From assembly GCF_900187295.1 (NCBI RefSeq), contig NZ_LT906473.1, positions 1,922,001-1,986,000 on the forward strand: DNA of 64,000 bases, read 5' to 3'. Made by a program: the position numbers and the translations under genes. The stretch comes from Corynebacterium cystitidis (GTDB lineage: Bacteria > Actinomycetota > Actinomycetes > Mycobacteriales > Mycobacteriaceae). The notes below the pieces were generated by a model. It saw only the letters and a program-made list of their open reading frames with translations, was not told the DNA's origin and did no database searches. Every line of letters starts with the position of its first letter. Position 1 is the first letter of the stretch. This document shows positions 16,755-27,900 of the stretch, one piece after another.

Positions 16755-16767
16755 CCGATACAATCGG
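16755..16767 (+). terminator. Small hairpin after the rhodanese gene
   Basis: CCGAT and ATCGG pair around a 3-base loop 35 bases past the stop, followed by a short TTTCCCC. This is a weak terminator candidate. Confidence 0.3.
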
Positions 16768-16885
16768 TGATTTCCCCTACCAAAAGATTAAAAGTAACCT
16801 TGAACCATCACAACATGACGGATTACTCACGTTTGATGTGTAACAATGGTGCGTATTAAGCGTTCACATCAGGAGGACTATTTAA

Positions 16886-18664
16886 GTGGCAACTGACAAG
16901 AAGATCACGAAGGTCTTGGTAGCCAACCGCGGCGAAATCGCCGTGCGCATTTTCCGCGCCGCCAAGGACGCCGGTATCGGCTCTGTCGCGGTGTACGCGG
17001 AACCAGACGCGGATTCGGTATTCGTCGAGCTTGCCGACGAAGCCTTCGCCCTGGGAGGCTTTACACCCGCAGAGTCTTACCTGGACATGGATAAGATCTT
17101 GGACGCTGCCGAGAAGTCCGGCGCCGATGCTGTGCACCCAGGCTACGGCTTTTTGGCAGAAAACGACGAGTTCGCCCGCCGTGTTATAGATGCTGGCCTG
17201 ATCTGGATTGGCCCTTCCCCTGAGTCCATCGCAGCCCTGGGTGACAAGGTCACCGCACGCCACATCGCGGAGAAAGCTGACGCGCCGATGGCGCCGGGCA
17301 CTAAGGATCCCGTGGCTAATGCTGACGAGGTTGTAGCGTTTGCTGACGAACATGGCCTGCCTATCGCGATCAAGGCTGCCTACGGTGGTGGCGGTCGTGG
17401 CATGAAGGTCGCCTACACCCGCGAGGAAATCCCGGAGCTGTTTGACTCTGCTACGCGTGAGGCCACCGCGGCGTTTGGCCGTGGCGAGTGCTTCGTGGAA
17501 CGCTACTTGGATAAGGCGCGCCACGTGGAGGCGCAGGTGTTGGCGGACCAGCACGGCAACGTGGTTGTGATGGGTACCCGTGATTGTTCTTTGCAGCGCC
17601 GCTTCCAGAAGCTGGTGGAGGAAGCCCCTGCCCCATTCCTAACTGATGAACAGCGCACCACTATCCATGAGTCTGCGAAGCGCATCTGCAAGGAGGCCGG
17701 CTACTACGGTGCCGGCACCGTCGAGTATTTGGTCGCCGCTGATGGCTTGGTTTCCTTCCTGGAGGTAAACACGCGCCTGCAGGTGGAGCACCCCGTGACT
17801 GAGGAAACCACCGGATATGATCTGGTGCGAGAGCAGTTCCGCATCGCTGAGGGCGAGAAGCTGCGCTTCACCGAAGACCCGGAGCCGCGCGGCCACTCTT
17901 TCGAGTTCCGCATCAATGGTGAGGATGCTGGGTCTAACTTCATGCCTGCCCCTGGCACTGTGACTGAGTATAAGGAGCCGGCGGGTCCTGGTGTGCGCGT
18001 TGATTCCGGGATGCGCTCTGGTGCTGCTATTTCCGGCCAGTTCGACTCGATGGTGGCCAAGCTGATTGTCACTGGTGAGGATCGCCAGCAGGCGCTTGAG
18101 CGTTCCGCCCGCGCACTGGACGAGTTCGTTGTTGAAGGTTTGCCTACTGTGATCCCGTTCCATAAGGAGATGGTCAAGCACCCAGCTTTTGTTGGCGATG
18201 GCAATGGTTTTGAGGTTTACACCAAGTGGATCGAAGAAGAGTGGGATAACACCATCGAGCCGTATGTTGACCCTGATGACCTGCCTGAAGAGGATGAGAA
18301 CGAGCCGAATAAGAAGTTCGTCGTCGAGGTTGCTGGCCGCCGCATCGAGGTTGCGCTTCCTGCGTCGCTGGCTTTTGCTGGTGCAGGGGCTGCGCCGAAG
18401 AAGAAGCGTAAGCGCCGCGGTGGTGCCGGTGGTGGCAAGGCTGCCGCGTCCGGTGACGCGGTAGCTGCCCCGATGCAGGGCACCGTGATCAAGGTCAATG
18501 TTGAGGAGGGCCAGGAGGTCGCCGAGGGCGATGTTGTGGTTGTACTTGAGGCGATGAAGATGGAGAACCCGGTGAAGGCACATAAGGCTGGGACCGTCAC
18601 CGGACTTGCTGTTGAGGCTGGTGGCCAGGTAAATAAGGCCGCCGTGTTGATGGAGATTAAGTAG
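16886..18664 (+). CDS. accBC: Acyl-CoA carboxylase alpha subunit (biotin carboxylase plus BCCP)
   Basis: A 592-residue fusion. The biotin carboxylase (about 1-450) has [15 protein letters not shown], the Gly-rich ATP loop [12 protein letters not shown] and [16 protein letters not shown] Lys/Ala/Gly-rich linker (about 495-525) follows. The biotinyl domain (525-592) has EAMKMENP, whose Lys near 557 carries biotin. AccBC serves several carboxylases with different AccD subunits, making malonyl-CoA, methylmalonyl-CoA and carboxylated long-chain acyl-CoA for mycolates where present. GTG start with AGGAGG (16871-16876). Confidence 0.95.
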   Translation: MATDKKITKVLVANRGEIAVRIFRAAKDAGIGSVAVYAEPDADSVFVELADEAFALGGFTPAESYLDMDKILDAAEKSGADAVHPGYGFLAENDEFARRVIDAGLIWIGPSPESIAALGDKVTARHIAEKADAPMAPGTKDPVANADEVVAFADEHGLPIAIKAAYGGGGRGMKVAYTREEIPELFDSATREATAAFGRGECFVERYLDKARHVEAQVLADQHGNVVVMGTRDCSLQRRFQKLVEEAPAPFLTDEQRTTIHESAKRICKEAGYYGAGTVEYLVAADGLVSFLEVNTRLQVEHPVTEETTGYDLVREQFRIAEGEKLRFTEDPEPRGHSFEFRINGEDAGSNFMPAPGTVTEYKEPAGPGVRVDSGMRSGAAISGQFDSMVAKLIVTGEDRQQALERSARALDEFVVEGLPTVIPFHKEMVKHPAFVGDGNGFEVYTKWIEEEWDNTIEPYVDPDDLPEEDENEPNKKFVVEVAGRRIEVALPASLAFAGAGAAPKKKRKRRGGAGGGKAAASGDAVAAPMQGTVIKVNVEEGQEVAEGDVVVVLEAMKMENPVKAHKAGTVTGLAVEAGGQVNKAAVLMEIK

Positions 18665-18692
18665 TCTCACCACTCGGGGTAGCCTGGGGCGT

Positions 18693-19178
18693 ATGGATTT
18701 TTCTGTTCGCCCCGCTTCTGATTTTGACCGCACTTATATCGCGCGCTTGTTCTTCCTCACCGACGTGTTTGGCGACGAGACAAAAGCGGTCAGCGAGTAT
18801 CATGCGCGTGACTTCCCTGGTTATGTCGATGATTGGGATCCCGCCCGCGACGGCGGCTTCATTGCCTGGGATCTGTTCAATATTCCCGCCGGTGGTGTGT
18901 GGTTGCGTTATTGGGAGTCCGACAACGCGGCGGGCTGGGCTAACTTGGGCCCCGAGATCCCTGAGCTTGCCATCGCTGTTGAGAGCCGATACGCCGGCAA
19001 CGGCCTTTCACGCACGCTTATCGACGAAGCAGTGGCCCTGGCGCGCTCCCAGGGCGCACCTGCCCTTGCGTTGAGTGTGGCCCCGGACAACCCGCGTGCT
19101 CGCCATGTTTATGAGAAATACGGGTTCGTTGACGTGCCTGGGATCGACGGTGCGATGCGCTTGAACCTCTCATGTTGA
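18693..19178 (+). CDS. GNAT-family N-acetyltransferase
   Basis: A 161-residue acetyltransferase with the acetyl-CoA binding stretch VESRYAGNGLSRTLIDEAVALA (motif A, about 94-116). The end of motif B, NPRARHVYEKYGFVDV, follows. Substrate unknown. ATG 18693 is 28 bases after accBC, so it may be read from that transcript. Confidence 0.8.
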   Translation: MDFSVRPASDFDRTYIARLFFLTDVFGDETKAVSEYHARDFPGYVDDWDPARDGGFIAWDLFNIPAGGVWLRYWESDNAAGWANLGPEIPELAIAVESRYAGNGLSRTLIDEAVALARSQGAPALALSVAPDNPRARHVYEKYGFVDVPGIDGAMRLNLSC

Positions 19179-19270
19179 ACCTCTCATGTGCGCCTGTTCA
19201 CAGCGACCACCATCACCCGCCCCGATCTGGTCAACGTGAATGAGCGTGGTCGCGTTTTCGCCGTGGCGTA

Positions 19271-19312
19271 GTGTCCCACGCTTCAAGCGCAGTGTCTCAC
19301 GCTTCAAGCGCA
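19271..19312. repeat. Two tandem 21-bp repeats
   Basis: Two copies of a 21-base unit (core CACGCTTCAAGCGCA) lie head to tail upstream of the PRiA4_ORF3-like gene. Each unit contains GCTTCAAGC, an imperfect palindrome. They could be operator sites or merely slipped-strand duplications. Confidence 0.5.
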
Positions 19313-19369
19313 GTGTCGCGAGATCGCGTACTCTTGGACGAAAATGCTTTTCTACCGGGCGGGAGCAAA

Positions 19370-21211
19370 ATGGACAGCCTAGTTCTCCAACTAACTATTG
19401 AGGATATCCCTAACTCGACGGCGATAGTGCAGGTCAACGAAGATACAGCCCTGCTTGGGTTCGCACAGGCTGTTTTGGAAATGTACGGCTTCACCGGCGA
19501 GGCCAACTGGGAGATCAGCAATTCGCGCTTTCGCACCTCCGCCCCACCCGAGATGTGGGCAATCGACGTCCGCACACTTTTCGACGAGCACGACACCGCC
19601 ACTCTCACTTACGGCACCGAGTGGACCATCACTATCCTCGTTGTACGCCGTGAGGAAGCGATTGCCGGCGCATTCGCCCTGATGCACACCCCACCGCTTC
19701 AGGTCGAGGAGGGTTTTGGGGGCCCAGAAAAGCACCGCGAACTCCAAGAGGTATTGGTTGCCCGCGAAGCCGGTGAGCATCTCACACTGCGACGCAAAAA
19801 GATCTTGAAAGCTGCACACAACCTCGATATCAGAGAAGTTGATGAAAACCACATCGCAGATGCTGTGCACGATATTGGCACTGCCGGTTTTTACACCATC
19901 GAACCTCTAGGCGACGAGGTAAACGCAACTCTGGGCGCATTACGGCTCATCGATCTCGCGCACCTCGAGCCAACTGATTCCGAGTTCGAATCCGCCCTGT
20001 TGAGACGACTGATGGAGGCGCCACTTGCCTACCTCTCCTACGTCGAAGACCATCCGCTCGAATTGACCGACAGTGGTGAGATACAACCAGAGCAGATCCC
20101 TGCATTGCTTGAGGCAGTGGGGCTGCAGGAAGCGTCGGCAAGCACGAGCAAAAGCCAGCGCTCCACGCTACTGCACATACACACCTGGCTTGAAGCTAAG
20201 GGAACAGTCGAGCGAAACGTAAATCAGATCGTGCTAACCGACGAAGGTCAAGCCTGGTTTGACGATGATCTAGCACGCATCAGTGGTTGGATCATGATTG
20301 AGAAGGACCGCGACGAGACGCTGCTAGCACTTGCTGCGGAACTCGCACGAACAGCGGGCGTACCACAAAGAGTCATCGACCTCTACTTCCAACCGGAGCA
20401 CGCGCCTAGTAGCGAGGGATTACGCGCCCCTACGTGGGCGTTGCTGCGCGCGGCCGGGATGCTCAACGGCGGTGAACTGACTGACGATGGTCGAGCTTTG
20501 CTATCTGCGATGGTGAGATTGAACGCTAGCCTTTCCTACGTGCGGGAGCACAGAAACAGCCCCGATCGTCTCGCCTTCAAAAAGCGTGTTTTCGCCGAAA
20601 GCGTGCAAGCAATAAGTGAGGAAAGCCCGGTGTTTGCAACCCTATTTAGTGGGGTCTCACATATGCTCGATATCAGCGTTATCGAGAACGACGACACCTT
20701 TGACCAGCGAGAGGATTTCGCCGAACGGATGCTTCGTCCACACCTCGACGACTTGGACAACGCGCCGCTACCGATACTTAAGCTTCTCGAACGGGTCGGG
20801 ACAGTTAATCGCAAAGGAAACACCTTCGTGCTTTCTAAGCTCGGAATGAACGCCCGAGAAGATGCAGGCCACTTAGCTATCTGGATCTCTGACCAGCTGT
20901 TTCCATCACGCAGCGATAAAGAGAGAACAGCACAGCTTAACGATGCACTTGCAGTGCTCCTTGGGCGCGCGAAGGCGGCATCGCTATTAGGGGTGCCAAC
21001 TGACCAACTCAACCTCACCATTCTGGCAGATGTTGGGCTCCCCGGACGCCTCGACTTATTGCAAGAAACCGCTGAGCTTCGCAGCCTACTCGGCTTGGAG
21101 GTGGAAAATCCGTTCCAAGCTGGAGAAAAACGTCTCACCACGATTGGTCGTAGGTTGCTCGAATACGCCGTTATGGAAGAACTCCTTGGCGATGATGCCC
21201 TCCTGGATTAA
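19370..21211 (+). CDS. PRiA4_ORF3-like protein with repeated winged-helix-like modules
   Basis: A 613-residue protein of uncertain role. The first 110 residues resemble the plasmid pRiA4b ORF-3 domain (TIEDIPNSTAIVQVNEDT, GFAQAVLEMYGFTGEANWE, TLTYGTEWTITILV). The long remainder is helical and carries at least four short LTD-x-G or similar wing motifs (LELTDSGEI, IVLTDEGQAWF, GELTDDGRALL, RLTTIGRRLL), each after a helix pair. That pattern would suit repeated winged-helix units. ATG 19370 follows GGGAG and is preferred over a GTG at 19271, whose extra codons come from the 21-bp repeats. No partner is evident nearby. Confidence 0.65.
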   Translation: MDSLVLQLTIEDIPNSTAIVQVNEDTALLGFAQAVLEMYGFTGEANWEISNSRFRTSAPPEMWAIDVRTLFDEHDTATLTYGTEWTITILVVRREEAIAGAFALMHTPPLQVEEGFGGPEKHRELQEVLVAREAGEHLTLRRKKILKAAHNLDIREVDENHIADAVHDIGTAGFYTIEPLGDEVNATLGALRLIDLAHLEPTDSEFESALLRRLMEAPLAYLSYVEDHPLELTDSGEIQPEQIPALLEAVGLQEASASTSKSQRSTLLHIHTWLEAKGTVERNVNQIVLTDEGQAWFDDDLARISGWIMIEKDRDETLLALAAELARTAGVPQRVIDLYFQPEHAPSSEGLRAPTWALLRAAGMLNGGELTDDGRALLSAMVRLNASLSYVREHRNSPDRLAFKKRVFAESVQAISEESPVFATLFSGVSHMLDISVIENDDTFDQREDFAERMLRPHLDDLDNAPLPILKLLERVGTVNRKGNTFVLSKLGMNAREDAGHLAIWISDQLFPSRSDKERTAQLNDALAVLLGRAKAASLLGVPTDQLNLTILADVGLPGRLDLLQETAELRSLLGLEVENPFQAGEKRLTTIGRRLLEYAVMEELLGDDALLD

Positions 21212-21350
21212 CTTACGTGACGTAAGCCTTGATTTGGAGAGCTATGGCTGCGAGGAAGGCCCCTGGGGGCCACACTCGCGTCGGCTTCGAATCCACCACC
21301 TCTATCAACCGTAGGGACTTTGGTGGAGGGCTGTTGAGTCTTAGGCAGTC

Positions 21351-24300
21351 TTAGGCAATCACCACCACTAGGTCCCCACCTTCCACAGCAGTGGGCTGTG
21401 TAAATGCGAGGCGCTGAATGGTGCCATCCTTTGTGGCGGAGATAGTTGCTTCCATCTTCATGGCCTCAATGGTGGCCACCGCGTCGCCAGCCTTGACCTC
21501 CTGGCCCTCCTCCACCGATGGGGTGACGGCACCGGCAAATGGTGCTGCTACATGGCCTTCGTTGGATGGATCCGCCTTTTCCACCTCGGCCACGGTCGAT
21601 TCAGCGTTGGCATCGCGGACTTTGATGGGGCGAATCTGACCATTGACGGTAAGCACGACCTGGCGCATCCCCTTCTCGTCAGGCTCACTGACAGCGTCGA
21701 GACGCACCACCAACGGTGGGGTGTCACTACCTGGGTCACCGTACACTACAAGCTCTTCGTGGCCTTCCTTCAAACCATAGAAGAAAAGCCGATCACTCAA
21801 CGCATCCGTGTACCCATAGGTGCGGCGGTGTTCCTGGAATTCTTCGTACTGCTTCGGGAAGAGGAGCTGGTCCAACGCCGCGCGGCGCACGGTGTGGTCG
21901 TCGCTAGTGAGGTCCCGGCCCAAGTCCTCGGGCACATCAACCACGCGCTGTCCGCCATCGGCGCGTCCTGCAAGAGCCTTCTCCCGTAGTTCGGGCCAAC
22001 CTCCGGGAGGGGTACCCAGCTCACCACGTAAAAACCCGATCACGGAATCCGGGATGTCGTACTTCTGCGGGTCTGTCGCAAAGTCCTGCGGATCCACGTT
22101 TGCCCCCACCAAGTGCAGGGCAAGGTCACCCACCACCTTCGACGATGGGGTTACCTTCGTTGGCCTGCCCAGCATCTCATTAACGGCCGCGTAGGCATCT
22201 TCGATCAGCTCGAAGCGGTCCCCCAACCCGAGTGCTTTTGCCTGGGTACGCAGGTTGGACAGCTGGCCACCGGGGATCTCGTGGTGGTACACACGCCCTG
22301 TTGGCCCAGGGATGCCGGACTCAAACGGCGAGTAGATCTGGCGCACAGTCTCCCAATATGGTTCAAGGTCACTGACGGCCTTGAGCGAAATACCGGTGTC
22401 ACGCTCAGTGTGAGCAAACGCAGCCACCAGCGCGGACATGGACGGCTGAGAGGTGGTGCCCGCCAGCGGGGCTGATGCTACGTCGACGGCATCGGCACCA
22501 GCTTCCGCTGCAGCCAGGTAGGTAGCCAGCTGGCCACCGGCGGTGTCATGGGTGTGCACGTGCACCGGCAGCTCAAATTCCTTGCGCAGAGCAGCCACCA
22601 ACCGGCGCGCAGCCTCTGGGCGCAGCAAGCCAGCCATGTCCTTGATCGCCAAGATATGGGCACCAGACTCAACGATCTCCTCGGCCAGCTTCAGGTAGTA
22701 GTCCAGCGTGTAGAGATCCTCGTTCGGGTCCATCAGGTTGCCCGAGTACGCCATGGCCACCTCGGCCACAGTGGTGTTGGTTTCCAGCACTGCGTCAATG
22801 GCAGGCCGCATCTGGGAAACGTCGTTAAGCGCATCGAAGATCCGGAAAATATCGATGCCGGAGCTGGCCGCCTCGGCCACGAACGCCCTAGTCACAGTTT
22901 CTGGGTACGGGGTGTAGCCCACGGTGTTGCGGCCACGCAGCAGCATCTGAATGTTCACGTTCGGCACCGCCTCGCGCAAGACATCAAGGCGCTCCCACGG
23001 GCTTTCGTGCAAAAAGCGCATGCCGACGTCATAGGTTGCCCCACCCCACGCCTCAATAGAAAGCAATTCTGGAGTGAGGTAACCCACGTGCTTAGCACCC
23101 GCGAACAAGGTCTTGGTGCGCAGCCGCGTTGCCAGCAGGGACTGGTGCGCATCACGGAACGTGGTCTCGGTGACAGCCAGCGCGGTTTGGTTGCGCAACT
23201 TCTCCGCAAAGCTCTTCGGACCCAGCTCTAGTAGGTCATCGCGGGAGCCGCGTGGAATGGAATCATAGTCCCACTTCGGCAGCTTCTCCGGTGCGCGCAC
23301 GGATGTGGGCCGCTCACCGTTCGGTTTATTCACCGTGACTTCTGCCAGGTAGTTCAGGATCCGGCTGGACTTATCCAGTGCCGGCGGCGCCTCCAAAAGG
23401 TGAATATGATCACCAATAAAACCGGTGGAAATGCGTTTGGTTTGGAAATCAGCCTCCGCCAGCAGGGCGCGCAGGAAACCAATGTTCGTCGATACGCCCG
23501 AGACAGTAAACTCGTTCAATGCGCGCTGGGCACGGGCCACTGCCTGCTCGAAGTCAGCACCACGGCACGTCATCTTCACCAGCAGGGAGTCGAAGTTCGG
23601 GGTGATCTCAGTACCTACAGTCACCGATCCGTCCAGGCGCACGCCAGCCCCACCCGGAGAGCGGTAGCCGGTGATCACGCCGGAGTCTGGGCGGAACCCG
23701 TTGTTCGGATCTTCGGTAGTAATACGGCACTGCAAAGCGGCACCATTCAAAGTGATATTCTCCTGGCGCAGCCCCAGGTCTTCCAGCGAGGCACCGGCAG
23801 CGATGTGCATCTGGGACTTCACAATGTCCACACCGGTCACTTCCTCTGTGACGGTGTGCTCCACCTGCACGCGCGGGTTCATTTCAATGAACACGTGATT
23901 GCCTTGTTCATCGACGAGGAACTCGACAGTGCCAGCACCCTCGTAGTTGATGTGCTCGCAGAACTTCACTGCGTCGGCGCAGATCTGGTCGCGCAGTTGT
24001 TCGTCGATATGCTGAGCCGGCGCAATCTCTACAACCTTCTGGTGGCGGCGCTGCAGGGAACAGTCACGCTCATACAGGTGGATTACGTTGCCTTGAGAGT
24101 CAGCCAGGATCTGCACCTCAATATGCTGCGGGTTGATCACAGCTTGCTCGACGTACACGTGCGCGTCGCCGAATGCGGCCTCCGCCTCACGTGATGCTTC
24201 GGTGGCCAGCTTTTCCACGTCTTCCAGCTTCTCAATGAACCGCATGCCGCGGCCACCACCGCCGGCAACGGCCTTAACAAACACAGGGAACTGAAAATCC

Positions 24301-24776
24301 TTCGCCCACTCGGCTAGCTGCTTCGGGTCAGTAGACGGCTCGGAGTCACGCAGGATTGGCAGGCCCGCTTCTTCGGCGGCCCGTACAGCAGCGGCCTTAT
24401 CACCGGTCAGGTCCAGGGTTTCGGCGGTTGGGCCAATGAACTTAATCCCGTTGTCCTTGCACGCACGTGCTAAGTCCGCACGCTCAGACATGAAGCCGTA
24501 GCCTGGGTAAACCGCATCTGCGCCAGTCTTCTTGGCCGCGCGCAGCACCTCATCGATGTCCAGGTAGGCCTTCACCGGCTGGCCTTCGACACCGATCTTG
24601 ATCGCTTCATCCGCAAACGGGCGGTGGAACGAGTTTCGGTCTTCAATGGGATACACCGCAACCGTCTGAGCACCGGTTTCAAAAGCTGCGCGGAAGGCAC
24701 GCACAGCGATCTCGCCACGGTTAGCCACAAGGATTTTCTTAAAAGATGGCAAATTGTTGTCCACTGTCGTCTTCAC
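21351..24776 (-). CDS. pyc: Pyruvate carboxylase
   Basis: A 1141-residue single-chain, biotin-dependent enzyme forming oxaloacetate from pyruvate, bicarbonate and ATP. Order: biotin carboxylase ([44 protein letters not shown]) to about 470; carboxyltransferase with TTFRDAHQSLLATR and the metal-binding HVHTHDTAG; C-terminal biotinyl domain with EAMKMEAT. It matches the C. glutamicum enzyme closely in order and length. A GTG at 24776 fits an AAAGGA ribosome site better than a TTG at 24800. It is a key anaplerotic enzyme, divergent from purL. Confidence 0.95.
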   Translation of the reverse strand: MKTTVDNNLPSFKKILVANRGEIAVRAFRAAFETGAQTVAVYPIEDRNSFHRPFADEAIKIGVEGQPVKAYLDIDEVLRAAKKTGADAVYPGYGFMSERADLARACKDNGIKFIGPTAETLDLTGDKAAAVRAAEEAGLPILRDSEPSTDPKQLAEWAKDFQFPVFVKAVAGGGGRGMRFIEKLEDVEKLATEASREAEAAFGDAHVYVEQAVINPQHIEVQILADSQGNVIHLYERDCSLQRRHQKVVEIAPAQHIDEQLRDQICADAVKFCEHINYEGAGTVEFLVDEQGNHVFIEMNPRVQVEHTVTEEVTGVDIVKSQMHIAAGASLEDLGLRQENITLNGAALQCRITTEDPNNGFRPDSGVITGYRSPGGAGVRLDGSVTVGTEITPNFDSLLVKMTCRGADFEQAVARAQRALNEFTVSGVSTNIGFLRALLAEADFQTKRISTGFIGDHIHLLEAPPALDKSSRILNYLAEVTVNKPNGERPTSVRAPEKLPKWDYDSIPRGSRDDLLELGPKSFAEKLRNQTALAVTETTFRDAHQSLLATRLRTKTLFAGAKHVGYLTPELLSIEAWGGATYDVGMRFLHESPWERLDVLREAVPNVNIQMLLRGRNTVGYTPYPETVTRAFVAEAASSGIDIFRIFDALNDVSQMRPAIDAVLETNTTVAEVAMAYSGNLMDPNEDLYTLDYYLKLAEEIVESGAHILAIKDMAGLLRPEAARRLVAALRKEFELPVHVHTHDTAGGQLATYLAAAEAGADAVDVASAPLAGTTSQPSMSALVAAFAHTERDTGISLKAVSDLEPYWETVRQIYSPFESGIPGPTGRVYHHEIPGGQLSNLRTQAKALGLGDRFELIEDAYAAVNEMLGRPTKVTPSSKVVGDLALHLVGANVDPQDFATDPQKYDIPDSVIGFLRGELGTPPGGWPELREKALAGRADGGQRVVDVPEDLGRDLTSDDHTVRRAALDQLLFPKQYEEFQEHRRTYGYTDALSDRLFFYGLKEGHEELVVYGDPGSDTPPLVVRLDAVSEPDEKGMRQVVLTVNGQIRPIKVRDANAESTVAEVEKADPSNEGHVAAPFAGAVTPSVEEGQEVKAGDAVATIEAMKMEATISATKDGTIQRLAFTQPTAVEGGDLVVVIA

Positions 24777-24865
24777 TGTGTGGGTGTCCTTTCCCTGCAA
24801 AATACATCCTTGTTAAAGTCTAGCGGGCAGCCGGTGACCCGGGGTGAAGTAGCTCCCATTGACGG

Positions 24866-24877
24866 CCCTATATAGGG
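24866..24877. promoter_or_regulatory. 12-bp palindrome between pyc and purL
   Basis: CCCTATATAGGG is a perfect palindrome in the 216-base divergent region. It may hold a -10 element for the pyc side or an operator. No known regulator motif is recognised. Confidence 0.3.
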
Positions 24878-24992
24878 TTAAATCACTTTTGTGGGCGCAA
24901 CTCTACGGTGCCGATAGCCTAGACTGTTGAGCTGACAGTTGTTTCCCACAGTTGTTTCCTTCAACTGATTTGATTGAAAGGCTTACCAGCGC

Positions 24993-27900
24993 ATGGACGC
25001 TCGTTTGGCAGTTCGCCGCACGCCGGATTTCCGCAATGAAGAAGCCGCAACGCTTGCGGCCTTGAACAACCTTGAGGGGGTCGCACTGGACTCCGTTGCG
25101 GTGGTCAACCTCTATGATGTTTTCGGTGCCACCCAGGCGGATCTTGATGCGTTGCGCCGCTCCGTGGTAGCTGATGAGCGTGTCGACGAGATCTTGAGCC
25201 CTGCTCAACTCGAGGGTTTGCTTGCCAGCGAGGGTCGTTCCTTTCTCGCCGTGGAACCCTTGCCTGGCCAGTATGACCAGCGCGCCGACGCGGCCGAGCA
25301 AGCTCTGCGGCTGCTCGAGCCTACGACCACCGCCACCATTTATTCCGCTGAGCTTTATGTTTTCGAAGGTGAAGCCGACATGCGCGCCCTCCGCGAGTTC
25401 CTGATCAACCCGGTCGAGGCCGGCGAGAAGGACATGAGCATCCTGCGTGAGCCTGAGCTGGGTGAGGTAGAGCCGCTGCGCACGTACCCAGACTTTTTGG
25501 AGCTTAACGACGAAGCCCTTGAGCAACTGCTGGCCGATAACGGTATGGCCATGAGCCTGGCAGACCTGAAAGTGGTGCAGGACTACTTCCAGTCTGAGGG
25601 CCGCACCCCTACCCAGGTGGAGCTGTCCACCTTGGATACCTACTGGTCTGACCACTGCCGCCACACCACGTTTAATACTGAGTTGACCTCAATTGAGGTA
25701 GCCGAACCGAAGTTTGGTGAGCAGTTGCAGCGCGCCTTGGACCGCTACGACGAACTACGCGAGGCCAACGGGCGCACCCACAAGCCGCGCACACTCATGG
25801 ACATGGGCACCATCATGGGCCGCGAACTGCGCCGCACCGGTGTGATGGATGACCAGGAAGTCTCTGAGGAAATCAACGCGTGTTCGGTCTTTGTGCACGT
25901 TCGGGATGACAAGCGCAGCGAGGAATCCCCCTGGCTGCTCATGTTTAAAAACGAGACCCACAACCACCCCACTGAGATCGAGCCGTTTGGTGGGGCATCG
26001 ACTTGCCTGGGTGGCGCGATTCGCGATCCCCTGTCGGGCCGCTCCTGGGTGTATCAGGCGATGCGCTTGTCTGGCTCGGGTGATATCAACACCCCACGCT
26101 CGGAGACCTTGCCGGGCAAGTTACCGCAGGCTGATATTTCTACCCGCGCGGCGCAGGGCTATTCGTCGTATGGCAACCAGATTGGCCTGGCCACCACGGG
26201 GGTGCGCGAGTTCAACCACCCTGGTTATGTGGCCAAGCGCATGGAACTTGGCGCGGTTGTAGCTGCAGCCCCGTTAGAGAACGTGAAACGCTTGGATCCG
26301 CAGCCCGGCGACCAGGTAATTATCCTTGGTGGCCGCACCGGCCGCGATGGTGTAGGTGGTGCAACAGGTTCATCGAAGGCTCACGACGAGGATTCCGTGG
26401 CACGTTCCGGTGCGGAGGTACAGAAAGGCAATCCGGTCAATGAGCGCAAGATCCAGCGCCTGTTCCGCATGCCTGAGGTAGCGCAGATGATTGTGCGTTG
26501 TAATGACTTCGGTGCCGGTGGTGTCTCGGTAGCAGTCGGTGAGCTTGCGGATTCCATCGATATCTACCTCGACCGGGTCCCCTTGAAGTACGCCGGCCTC
26601 AACGCCCGCGAGATCGCTATTTCGGAGTCGCAGGAGCGCATGGCGGTCGTCGTTAAGCCCGGCGATGCCCAGGCCTTCATTGCTGCTGCCGCTGAGGAAA
26701 ACCTCGAGGCTGTCGTCCTGGCCGAAATCACTGACACCGGCCGGTTGCGCATGTTCATGAACGGCGAGGTTGTGCTGGACATGACGCGCGAGTTCATCGA
26801 CACCAACGGTGCCGACCGCGCCCAAAACGTCCGCCTTGTGCCCGCCGATTCCACACCGGCACCACGCCCGGCCACTGTGCTTGACGCGCTGCGCCGCTAC
26901 GGTTCTCAGGAGGGCATGATCGAGCAGTTCGACGCCACCGTGGGGCGTTCCACCGTGCTCATGCCCTACGGCGGCCGCACACAGAAAACCGACGAAATCG
27001 CCAGCGTGCAAACCCTGCCCGTCCCCGGCGGCACCAGCACCGCATCGGTCATGGCGTACGGCTATTCACCGATGCTTGCCGACGAATCCCCCTTCCTCAT
27101 GGGTGCTTATTCCGTGGTGGAGGCGCTGTCGCGGCTGGCTGCTGTGGGTGCCAACCCGCGTGATGCGTGGTTGAGCGTGCAGGAGTATTTCCAGCGTTTG
27201 GACCAGAACCCTGAGCTGTGGGGCGAAGTCACCCAGGCGTTGCTGGGGTTGCTGGAGGCGCAGGACAAGTTCCAGGTTGCCGCGATCGGTGGCAAGGACT
27301 CCATGAGCGGCACCTACGGCGATGACCTGCACGTTCCACCCACTTTGGTGACTTTTGCTGTTGGTGTGATGGATGTGGCTGATGTGCGTCCCGCCGCGAT
27401 CCCTCACGGTGAGTTCGATCTGTACCTAATCGAGCACACTCCGCTGGCATCCGGCGAGCCGAACTACGAGCAGCTGGTGGACAACTTCTCTTCTGTTATC
27501 GGCTGCCAAACAGCTGCCGCTGCGTCGATTGTCACCGAGGCCGGGCTGGGACATGCCCTAGTGAACATGGCGGTGGGCAACGAGCTCGGCGTGAACCTCG
27601 CAAGCGTGAACCTCGCAAGCTCGGTTCACGGTGTTTCGATAGGATCAATCATCCTCGCCGTTCCCGCAGGCGCTGCAGCCCCGGGCACCAAAATCGGTAG
27701 TACGAACACCACTGGCGAGTTCACGTTCGGGTCCGAGTCCTTCACCCTTGAGCAGGCCCTTGCAGCTTTGGAGTCCGAGTACCGCGAGGTCTTCCCACTG
27801 AACGAGGACTTCAACGGCGCTGAGGCCGATGAGGCACTCCCCGACTTCGCCACCACCACAACCGGCGACGTGCCCGTTGCCGCCCGCAGCACCGTGGTGG

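Noticed and set aside
19271..19369. Upstream start for the PRiA4_ORF3-like protein
   Set aside because: The added residues are just the translation of two 21-bp repeats (SHASSAV twice), and the ATG at 19370 has a better ribosome site.
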